This document shows positions 47,191-56,980 of a stretch of 60,000 nt of DNA, one piece after another. The position numbers and the translations under genes are program-made. The notes under the pieces are model-generated. The model was given only the letters and a program-made list of their open reading frames with translations. It was not told the DNA's origin and searched no databases. The DNA comes from Polytrichum commune (lineage: Eukaryota; Streptophyta; Polytrichopsida; Polytrichales; Polytrichaceae), in the NCBI GenBank assembly GCA_950295325.1, contig OX485808.1, forward strand, positions 11,288,501 to 11,348,500. The letters are read 5' to 3'. Position 1 is the stretch's first letter, and each line of letters opens with the position of its first letter.

Positions 47191-47870
47191 TAGCTCCTTA
47201 TATTTGGTTCATAAAAAAAAACAAAAAAAAAGTCCTCAATCCTACCTACACAATGTGCATTCCGTGTGTGCACATAAGTCATGAGATACTTGGACACGTA
47301 TATTGATGTTCCTATAAACTAAACTATGTCCAATATGATAAGTTATTGTGTCTACTATACCCAAGATGTTAGGAGTCTATAACATTATTCAGCTGAGTCT
47401 ATGCGTTGGGCGGGGCCATGAATAAGCCAAACTCAATTCAAAACTATACTTTGTTTATTCTCAAATCAAAGCAATGCATTGGATTGGCTATAAAAACTTA
47501 GGTGAAAGAGTGTATTGATATTACTATAATGGAACGGCTAACACACATGAATGATGTTATGTAATAGGTCACAAATCAGAATAGGTGCACATACCTTGAC
47601 ATGGTATTTCAATATGGAATTCATGTGGAAAACTCAAGGGTGTAGCCAAAGGTTTAACCATTGCAACATGAGGAAAGCATGCCTAATTCAATCTCTTATC
47701 TCAATCAGACAACTTTGTTTAAGTGGAGAGTGTTAGGTGTAGAATCTAGGAACACACACCTAAAATGATACGTGTGAAAAAAAAAATTAAGGCATGTTAT
47801 GAATATGGTACTGAAACATACATTGAAAATCTTAAAAATTGATCAAATTCGAGTATTCACCAATTGAATA

Positions 47871-47941
47871 GATCCCGGCAATATTTGGACTCGTGTTACT
47901 AGATTCAAAGTCCAATGTCCTGACCACTAGACTACAGGACC
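47871..47941 (-). pseudogene. tRNA-Gln(UUG)-like relic
   Basis: On the minus strand the 5' half follows plant tRNA-Gln, with GTCTAGTGGTCAGGACATTGG covering the D arm and anticodon stem. The 7-base loop CTTTGAA gives anticodon TTG. The acceptor arms GGTCCTG and CGGGATC pair if two G-U pairs are allowed. The T arm is broken: its stem halves do not pair and the B box (GAGTCCAAATA) is degraded, with one base apparently missing. It is therefore called a relic and not an active gene. Confidence 0.55.
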
Positions 47942-48636
47942 AGTTGCATGTCCATGTGAATGAAATAAATAATTATACTAAAAAAAGGTGAAGATAAGTA
48001 GGTATACATGTAATAATAAATAATGGAGTATTTATACTAAGAAGGGCCACTTCCATTGTAGCCTATCTCAGTGCATACAAGTCAAAAGAATAAGACTAGA
48101 ACATTGTCATTAGAAAACTACACTGATTCATCTCATTTAGTGCATGTTACTATTTGGAGTTACATAATGCAATAACGTCTTACTCAAGAGTTCAATTCTT
48201 ACTAATGATTTTTCTTGATAAAATATTGCATTCTCATTAAAAATAGTTATAACACTATGTAACTCCGAATAGCTAACACACACTAATTGGGATAGTGAGT
48301 GTACTTTGTTTATGATAGTTTCTTTGTGCAACATAAAATGGTGGACCAACATGGCCAACGAAGGAGATTCCAAAAGGCATTCAGAATCTATTTTTAACTT
48401 TCTACTGCACATGTGAATCAAACCACCGACGTAATGAGAGGGTGTTGTTCAAAGGCATGTATGCGTTGTATTTTCATGTTTCCCTTACATGTGCATTCAA
48501 AAAACAACCGAGATCATTCAAGAATTTGGAGCTTTTGAGAATAAGTCATGCATTGTGCTAAGTTTAGTTTATGGTGAGTGTTGTAATAGCTCATGTTTAT
48601 ACAGGGTTGGATTCATTCCTTTCAATCGTAACCTTA
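47942..48636. other. Gene-free DNA with a TTTAGTG foldback
   Basis: About 48120-48310 is a third TTTAGTGTCAC-family foldback: the left ATTTGGAGTTACATAATGC pairs with the right ATGTAACTCCGAAT. No gene is supported. Confidence 0.45.
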
Positions 48637-49167
48637 GGGCCACTTTATATTAGGGCCCATTTCTAGGGCCCATTTCCAAACCCTAGGCATCAACCAATGA
48701 GAGTGCTTAGATTGCCGGTCCTAATATGGGCCCAAGGGCTTTATATTGAGAGTTGGCCCACTTCTTCTAAAGCTTGCGTGGCGGGTGACATGGCGGCGTT
48801 TTGGAGGGAAAAAAGTGGGCCGAAGGCAAAAAAATGGGTCGAGGGTTTATGGAGACCCACTTCGCATCTACGGCCCACTTCACCCAACTTCCGTCATATA
48901 GTCATTTATGACTTTAGTTCAAGCAAGGGCATAATTCATTTAAGACAAAATGGGCCGTGGATTGGGCCTTACAATATAAAGTCCCTAGGCCCATTTGGAA
49001 GGCCCACTTTAAAGTAGAATTTCCAATTTGGGCCCTACAAGTGGGCCTATGGACTATATATTGCAAGGCCCACTCAACGGCCCACTTTGTAAAGTAGGGC
49101 TAAAGTTAAGGCCCACTTCAAGTCCAAGTGGGCTCAACTCCAAATGGGCCCTAATATAAAGTGCCCC
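48637..49167. mobile_element. 531-bp Harbinger-type MITE rich in TGGGCC
   Basis: The left end GGGCCACTTTATATTAGGG and the complement of the right end GGGGCACTTTATATTAGGG are inverted repeats that continue into CCCATTT. TTA lies on both sides (48634-48636 and 49168-49170). The interior carries at least 15 copies of GGCCCA or TGGGCC on one strand or the other. It is non-coding. Confidence 0.8.
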
Positions 49168-50551
49168 TTAACATGAACGTTTCTTATCTTCTTGTGAAGA
49201 TGTACTCACCTCACGAGGATAAAGTAACAAGTATGAATATCTTCTCACGGATCTCAAAATTGGCCGGCTTTTGACAAAGTAGGGTATCTGCCACAATTGA
49301 TATGTACCACATTAGTGGAAAATTTGGCTTCAGGTATGTTAATAACTTGCTCAAATCTACGTGATCATGTGAACTCGGAATATGATAAGCACAAAGAGGT
49401 TGTGGGATTCTCTCATAATGCAACATTCTAGCCATATTGTTCGTGAAGAGGGTCAATAAGCAATGTTTTGAGCTTGAACCTCAATATTGATACAGAAAAC
49501 AATCGAGTTACTCAATCTTAGAATCAACTAAAGCACAAGGATCAAGGATTTCCCAAAACAGCAGTCAAAAGAAAGTGCCACAATTTTTTTGGTCTCCTTT
49601 TATTCATGTTCATCACTAGATGTTTACAAGTTGACAAGAGCTAAAGAAAGAAGTGCAATGCATATGTGAGTCACATGAGTTTTTAGAATACAGACTCATT
49701 GCCTAAATAATTCGACGTTTGTTTGTGTGCACTCATGCCTCTATTGCTCCAAATTCCAAGAGGCAATTTTGGCATGCCTCAAATCTTTGTCTTTAACATC
49801 CTCCAACAATCCCATTAATTGCGAGTATATACATACTTATAACTGTTGCAATGTAAATCATCATCAAATTTGTGGACGTGCCTTCGACCGAAAAAAAACC
49901 TCACCCCAAAATGAAGGCGGTTTCCATATAGGTGTCCGGGTTCCGCCACAACGTCTCCACGGAACACAAATTATTAATTCGTCCCCAGAAAGCTCCTCTA
50001 CGCTTGACATTCCACTATCACTACAAAAGAAAACACAAAGTCCAATTTGACAAAGCTTCTTATCCATAGTAGGGATATGTGGAGGTGGGAAGAAATTGCA
50101 AAAGGATAAATGGATAAAGAACTCAAGCATTAAACTCGTTTGCGCATTTCAGAAATAATTACAACACTAGGTGTCTAGGGCGGCCATCATCGAATTTAAC
50201 TAAAATAAACAAGATAGAAACATCCATCCATCCAAATTTATTGATTACAAGTTGCATGTTCAACTGAAACCAAGAGGACTGTGAAAAGAATACTTACATT
50301 GTTCAACTTTGTCAAGTGAAAATGTCGTCTTGGTCGAAAATTTCGAGTAATCAAGCAACCTTCAAAGGCACCATCTGCCTTGGATTTGCAATAGGTTTGC
50401 AATAGTACATGAAACCACATAGACAGTGGTTGACTAGTATAAACATAAAGAGGTATAGAAAGAATGTCTCGATTTTTCGACAAAAGCTCACAAGCAAAAC
50501 CGCAAACTCTTATTGTAGATGATTGATGAGTCACAGTTTTTGAAAGGTTGC
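49168..50551. other. No recognised gene
   Basis: AT-rich DNA beyond the 3' end of the ENT relic. Frames near 49727-50130 overlap on both strands without a domain. Confidence 0.4.
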
Positions 50552-53298
50552 TCAAATTATGCATACCCATCCAAGAAGCAAGCCACATGTTAGACCAACA
50601 ACCAAGAAAAGGGTCATGATAATGCCCGCCATCTCTGATTCAACAATAGACACATTTTTGGGTGCCACAATCATCACATTGCTCGTTAAATACCCATTAG
50701 AAAGACCCAACAACAACGTCAGAACAAACATAGGAACTTCGGTGCGAAAACATGCCGGCCCATGTAAAACGGCCTAAAACAAGGGCAAAAATATGAGCCT
50801 TCCAAAACACCCCCGAATCATGAGCACTTGATCCTCCATCATGTAGACACTCGTAAGCATCTTTCCCACCAAGTCCCCAACATTGTAAATCGCGATTAAC
50901 GATACCGGATACCAATCGCCCAACACCGCGGAATGGATGTCTTCGGTGATGTGTCCAGGAAAAATGGCCATGGTGACCATACAAACTATTCCTACGGAAA
51001 GCACTAGCGATCGAATGTGACTCCACACGTGCCGATAGCTTTGTGGCTTTGCAAAATTGGTGAGCGATGATTCACTCATTGTAATAAGAGCGATTTCGGC
51101 AACGCCTTGTTTATGCCCCAATTCGCTAAAATCTTGATGTTGATGATGATGATGATGATCACCCTTCGAGTGCATTGCTCCAATTTTCAAGTTGTTGTAA
51201 TGTACCATGATAGGCAACTTGTGCACTAAGTTGTAGCAAAAAAGACATATTAGGAGAATAACGCCGGTCACAACAAAGTTTATGTCTGCACTTAACCTCA
51301 AGCCCGTGATTGTTTGAGGCAACGCAGCTTTCGATATCACCCGTAACACGGACACTAGCAAACCTGCATAAAAAACTTTCAAGTGTGAGATTATAATGTG
51401 ACATTTATAATGAAAACCACACCTAGTGGTGTATACCAAGCAAGCACGGTAAAGTGGACAACTCCTAATCCCTGCCTAGTGTTAAGTGAAAGTGATTCAA
51501 TTTTATGTACTAACTTTGAATTTTGTGAAGAAATAAACCATAGACATTTTAAAAACATCTTGATCTACAAAGCCAAGCAATTTATGATGACAAAAAGAAT
51601 TCCAAGAAAAGTCTACCTATTTTAGAAGACGGTGCAAGTGGCATGCAAGTAGGTGATATTGAATAAGTGACTGTCTAAAATTTGTTTAAAATATGATAAA
51701 ATTACATTAAATTGATGGTTTTTTACAAAGTTTTGTGGTGATGCCCTCAAGTAGATAATGAATTCAAGGAATATAAAAAAATTTCTAACTTCAAAATAGT
51801 TAAGGTCATGAAATCTACATCCAAAACCAGACTCAACCATTTGTTTTTGAGCATCACTTTTGATGCTAAGTATTGAAGATCTCAACTTGATATTCTACAT
51901 TTGAGTATTTAACACAACAATAGAGGTCATCATAAAAAAAATTCCAATTTAAATAACTCTTTGCTACTACTTTTAGGCCTTTGACCAAAAAAATTATGGT
52001 TTTAGTGTACCAGAGCACTTTTTTGGTCCACTTTACCATGCTTGCACATTATGTTGATCTGCTATTTGAGTGAATACATGGTATGAATGATCAACATTAA
52101 TAATGGTATCAAATAATCTTCCCGTGGATATCCGAACTGTAATGCTAGTCAAATCTTGATATTTGATGGGTATCCCAACGTGAGAGAATTTTCTTATCTT
52201 GAGCTATTATTTAAGTCAATACCATTCTAAACCATATTGATACTAAGGTGATTTTGCCTAGGTATGAAGGTTCTTGCATAGTATATAGACGTGAATGGTA
52301 TTGAATACATAAATATTTTCAAATACTCATACCCTATTAGTATCAAAAAATGTAAAATCCTCATTATGAGTACTAAATGGTATATTACAAAAGGCAAAAT
52401 CGGTGTATACCAACATCGGTGTATACCATGATTATGTTACAATACACTTGTTATTCTTACCTAAACTTTTTCTAGGTAGTAGTATAATGTAACACATGAT
52501 ATATGAAAATATAATACATACACAATTATCACTATATATATATAATTCCATGAAATTTGTTCTTGTACTGTATAGCGAGCTTTTGATCAAAGTCAAACAT
52601 CTATGCTTCAATCCACCAAAACTTGGAGGTTCGAACACCACTTGGAATTCTCCTCGAACATTATAAATTACCAAAAGTGGCATAAAACTCCCTACCAAAA
52701 CGTGAGCTTCTGAGAGCTCAAATCACTCAAATAATGAGGGGATTTTGTCGTTAAAAGGCGAGTCCACTCCACAATTTGGGTATCAAATTCAATACAAACA
52801 AACACAGAAACAAAAAGTAAGAAAAAAGTAACAAAGGAAGAAACGAATTGCAAACCTGCTGCAGCAGTTGAGAGAATGCGTGGTTTTGGTGCCCTTGTCT
52901 CCAGTGATCCAAACCTCATCCATGATGAGCATCAACACGAGAATCACCAAAAATGTTGAAATCCCCGCGTTGATTCGGCCCCGCGGGGACAAGCAATGTT
53001 GGCCACAAAACGTGAGGCCAAGCAAGCACGCCAGACACGGGATCATGTATGCGAGAGAGAACACTCGGTCGGTGTGTGAGTTGGGGTACAAGATCTGGAA
53101 GTAGTCGACTGCGCTTACGAAACAATTCCATGGTAACAGGAACCCTGCTCCAAGGATGAAGAAGATGGTGTAGCCTATGTTGTAGTCGTCTTTGGGGATT
53201 GGATCGTGAGAATTACAAGGTGAAGGTGATGATGTCAAAGGTTGGTTCGACTCGGACTCATTCTCCATTTTCAACTTGGTTGCATTAATCCATCCCAT
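50552..53298 (-). pseudogene. Equilibrative nucleoside transporter (ENT), broken
   Basis: ENT proteins move nucleosides across membranes through 11 helices. The first exon (53298-52856) has an acidic cytosolic lead and then TIFFILGAGFLLPWNCFV, the diagnostic first helix with the LPWN motif, followed by helices 2-3. The last exon (51363-50552) has SVLRVISKA, a His-rich loop (HHHHHQHQ), IYNVGDLVGK, HGPACFRTEVP, GLSNGYLTS and the final helices. Two defects are visible. An in-frame TAG (50774-50776) falls between PLF and the HGP motif, where the family has leucine, cutting off the last 73 aa. Also, the segment normally encoding helices 4-5 (the GLADALVQG region) was not found in the 1.5-kb gap. 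Exon 1 leaves two bases while the last exon needs one, so direct joining is out of frame. A Copia LTR ends about 120 bp upstream of the ATG. Confidence 0.8.
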
Positions 53299-53419
53299 CT
53301 CAGTTGCCAGTCCTACCAGATTGGTTGCGTTGATTGATTGACTGGTTGCTTGATTGTGTTGATGATTTCACTCCATTTGGGTGAGAATTTGACGTATTGA
53401 TGGAGACCAAGAATTTCTG

Positions 53420-54819
53420 TGTTGAATGACCCAACCCTATCTTCCATTAAAACTGCAGTTAACAAAGATTGAGTCTTTCCTTTAACCTGAGGATTTTTTG
53501 AGAATTGCAGGCTTCTATGTGATGAACCCTAATGCATAGATCTTTCCTCAAGATTCTTCCACGACAAAATGGCGGTTGATCCGTGTGAAGTATGAAACCG
53601 AAATTCTTTCCACGTCAAGGGCGATTCATTCTCGTAAATTCTGAACAACGTCTAAAATGCGCTTCAATATTATGCATTGATCAGGAGTTGATGTCTGTCA
53701 AGAATGCGGCGAATTCCTTGACCCTGTCTTCCAAGAAATTTCACCAAAACATCCAGTTCTTCCACTTGAAGATTTTCTTTATGAACTACAGGCTTTTAAT
53801 TGCCTCCACACCTAAAAGCAGACAATTCCAGCGACTCATGGGAACCTAGCCTCCGGTGATGAACCCAATATCAAAGAACTTTCCTTAAAAGTCTTCCTCA
53901 TTAAACTCGGTACAAGCCTCGCAGTGCCAAATCTCAACAGAAACCCACTCCTGTAGATTCTTCCGACAAATCAAATTCACTTCCTTATTGTGCATTTTTG
54001 AAGACCTTGTGTGTCCTACGACTAAATGTGTCGAATGACTTAAATTCCTTGTCTTGCAATAAAAGGCAACGAAAGATTGAGTCTTTCCTTTCGCCTCAAG
54101 ATTGTTCAAGAATTGTAGAATTCCAATTGTAAGTTACACAACCCAACAAGAGACAGCTGGCAACCTCACCTCCGGTGATGAACTCAATAACAAAATAGTA
54201 TCTCCTTGAAAATTCTTACACAACAAATTGCGGTAGATTCGAATCTTGCACTAAACCACCTCGCAGCGCCAGATTTCAATAGAACGAATTTTTAAGAAAC
54301 ATAATGCACTCCAATATTGTGCAGTTCTCAAGACCTTATGTGTCCTGGGCAAGAATGAATGTGTTAAATGTGTTAATCATATCTTGCACAAAACTGCAAC
54401 AAAAGATCGAATCTTTCCTTCCTCCTCAAGACTGAATCACAGAATTCCGGGCTTCCGATGCCTCCGCACCCAACAACAAAACAATCCTAACCTCCGGTGA
54501 TGAACCCAAAATCAGAAATCATTTCCCGGAAATATTGTACGACCAAAAAGTCAGTAGAAGCGACACGAGCATCCAAAACGAATCTTGGACGTGAGCAAAC
54601 CGCCTGATTGCTGTTGAATCTCTCAAGTACAAACAAGGTTCGAGGAACCAAGACAGAACTCACTGTCTGGAACATGTTGTTCAGAGAAATGAGCGTGAGC
54701 TCACAGTATATGTACAGGTGTTTGAGAAAGCTGCTAAACCTAATTACTGAAGCAAACCCTAAGTAACTAAATAAGAAAACTACCTAAGGTAACAGCCTTG
54801 TGGACAATATGTTTCAACA
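53420..54819 (-). repeat. Copia 3' LTR with internal ~320-bp tandem repeats
   Basis: On the minus strand it starts TGTTGAAACATATTG right after the polypurine tract and ends CATTCAACA, giving perfect TGTTGAA...TTCAACA terminal inverted repeats. Inside, the block CCTCCGGTGATGAACYCAA(T/A) (plus strand) recurs at 53850, 54169 and 54491, spaced about 320 bp. Each is accompanied by a GATTGAGTCTTTCCTT / CTCAAGA block, with a further partial unit near 53466. The left boundary is inferred from the terminal repeats, since no second LTR is available for comparison. Confidence 0.7.
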
Positions 54820-54828
54820 CCCCCTCTT
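54820..54828 (-). other. Polypurine tract of the Copia element
   Basis: On the minus strand AAGAGGGGG sits directly against the TGTTG start of the LTR, the normal position of the plus-strand primer. Confidence 0.75.
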
Positions 54829-54890
54829 GCACACAAGGCTCCTACAGAGTTGATGTACAAGTGTCAAGCTACTCGTAAGCGTGAGTGACC

Positions 54891-56120
54891 ATGGATTTGC
54901 GGTTGAGGGAGATAACTTGGGTGCGCTTGGTGATGTTGCTGGTATGGACAATCCTTGTGATGCTGAAACGTGGAATCTCTCAGTTGATAGATGTGATCAA
55001 GGAGAGAGTTTTTGATAGAAGTGTGCAACCCTTGAGGGAGAGAGATCAGGAGAGAAAAATTGAGCCAGCAACGTTGCTTCCCCCTCTAAGTGACGAATTG
55101 GTGCTTGAGCGAATCTGGCCTCTTCTCCACCAGAGAATGAACATTTCTCTGTTATGGAGGTTAAGGCCCAGGGAGTGCACTGTTCAAGTACTGTATTTAT
55201 ACACGTGGGTGCACAAAAGGGGTATTATTTAAAACAAGCATGTACAAAATGTACGTACAAGAGACATATTGCTATTAAGCAAGAAGTAGATATACATGAG
55301 GCTATAGAAAAATATATGTAAAGTACGCATTTACGCGTTTACGCGTTCAAGTTAGACCTGGACCAAGAATCATGTGTTTTTTCATTCACTAAGTAACGAC
55401 TTTATAACTAAAAATCCATGATTTGATATTATACATATAATAGGGCCATATTTTTGCATTTCCAAACATTTGTACACATGTTATATACAATTTTTGTATT
55501 TGTTTTTGGACCCTTGTGTACGTATGGAAATGTATTTTGAAGCAATGAGATTTGTAAGTATATTGCTTGATTTTAGCAAAAATAAAATGTATACAGGGGT
55601 ATTTTGATAAGGGGCATGCACGCACGTGATGCTTTGTTTTAATGAATAGTGCACTCCCTGAGGGTTAAGGAGGGTGAACCGTGCTTGGAGGGAGAACGTA
55701 GCCAAGTCACTGGAGTGGGCTGCTTTAGAAGTAGTCAGGGTCGACACTCCTGGTTTTGTTCGGTACCTTGAAGAACGCAGAAAGCGCCGGCCTACATTAC
55801 GGGAGCGGGTCGAAGATGAGTTGAAGTCGATTTCAGTGTTGCTTTCGGAGCACCTCGTGGATTTCGCTCCGCAGTCAGTGTGTCTTCAGTCAAGGGCTGA
55901 TGATTTTAGAAAAAGTGAAGGAACCTGGAGTTCATTTGGAAGTTCAACTGAATTTGACTGGGCTTCTATGAAGACGGAGATCCCTTGCCCTGGAAAATTT
56001 CACGTCTACAGTGAGAGTGGAAGTGATCAGAGTGAGGAGATAGGGTTAGATGAGGCGTGGAGTCCTTCCACTGAGGGCTCTCTGAGAGTTCATTTCTCTC
56101 ATCATTCGGTGAGGGTCTAA
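54891..56120 (+). pseudogene. Antisense ORF inside the Copia element, F-box-like, split by an insertion
   Basis: The ORF runs opposite to gag-pol, between RNase H and the polypurine tract. Its first part (54891-55166) encodes 92 aa: a hydrophobic helix at about residues 11-26, a charged linker, then LPPLSDELVLERIWPLLHQR, which resembles the start of an F-box. Its second part (55671-56120, 149 aa) continues the same frame with RVNRAWRENV, LEWAALEVVRVDTPGFVRYL and an acidic Ser-rich tail. The 55167-55662 insertion plus one target copy is 504 bp, a multiple of three, and removing it leaves one open frame of about 241 aa. Its TAA (56118-56120) overlaps the pol TAG (56117-56119) on the other strand. 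The ATG at 54891 follows 62 bp after the tract. The F-box assignment is tentative, and whether the ORF was captured from a host gene or belongs to the element is inference. Confidence 0.6.
55167..55662. mobile_element. hAT-like insertion in the antisense ORF
   Basis: The ends are CCCAGGGAGTGCACT and, as complement on the right, CTCAGGGAGTGCACT: 15 bp with one mismatch. The 8-bp target GGTTAAGG is duplicated exactly at 55159-55166 and 55663-55670. The 496-bp interior is AT-rich and non-coding. The CAGGG core and 8-bp target fit hAT. Confidence 0.85.
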
Positions 56121-56430
56121 GAGTTGAGGATGCTGCGAAGGTGAAGTCGTTTCCTGCAACCTTCAAACTTGATCCTGCCGAGCGATTTCGTGAGGATGTT
56201 GGCAGGTTGTTTTTTAGAGGGAATGAACTCGACTTTGATGATGTTATCTTCGACTTTCTGTCGAGTGAAGTGAAAATCAATTTTAAAATGTTTGGATTTT
56301 TCATGGAACACTGGATTGTAGCTAAATTTGATGCTGCTTTGATTGTCGCAGTAGAGATGAGTCGGCTTGTTGTCTAGGATTTTTACTTCGCCCAACAGTC
56401 TTCTGATCTATACAGCTTCGCACGAGCACT
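56117..56430 (-). pseudogene. Copia RNase H C-terminal segment, native orientation
   Basis: The frame shows IRRLLGEVKIL, LYCDNQSSIK (the conserved CDNxSA-like motif), FHEKSKHFKIDFHFTR and QPANILTKSLG, the standard Copia RNase H end. The tryptophan before IRRLL is a TAG here but TGG in the inverted copy. Stop at 56117-56119. Confidence 0.85.
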
Positions 56431-56470
56431 TCGAGGTCTTCGTGTAAATCTAAGTATAAAGCTCTTGCTC

Positions 56471-56784
56471 AGTGCTCGTGCGAAGTTATATGGATCAGAA
56501 GACTGTTGGACGAACTAAAAATCCTAGACAACAAGCCGACTCATCTCTACTGCGACAATCAAAGCAGCATCAAACTTAGCTACAATCCAGTGTTCCATGA
56601 GAAATCCAAATATTTTAAAATTGATTTTCACTTCACTCGACAGAAAGTCGAAGATAACATCATCAAAGTCGAGTTCATTCCCTCTAAAAAACAACCAGCC
56701 AACATCCTCACGAAATCGCTCGGCAGGATCAAGTTTGAAGGTTGCAGGAAACGACTTCACCTTCGCAGCATCCTCAATTCTTAG
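56471..56784 (+). pseudogene. Copia RNase H C-terminal segment, inverted copy
   Basis: Same segment as 56117-56430 on the opposite strand, with IWIRRLLDELKIL intact and FHEKSKYFKID. It lies in the right arm of the palindrome, pointing toward the 5' end of its own element. Confidence 0.85.
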
Positions 56785-56980
56785 ACCCTCACCGAATGAC
56801 GAGGGAAATGAACTCTTAGAGAGCCCTCAATGGAAGGACTCCACGCTTCATCTAACCCTATCTCCTCACTCTGATCACTTCCACTCTCACTGTAGACGTG
56901 AAATTTTCCAGGGCAAGGGATCTCCGTCTTCATAGAAGCCCAGTCAAATTCAGTTGAACTTCCAAATGAACTCCAGGTTC

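Noticed and set aside
50724-50780. An intron ending at TTTTAG that would remove the ENT stop codon
   Set aside because: The TAG looks like an acceptor, but any donor near enough would delete the conserved segment just upstream (RLIFLPLF) or give an intron too short to splice.
56141-56377. 78-codon plus-strand frame within the left palindrome arm
   Set aside because: It is the complement of the RNase H coding segment.
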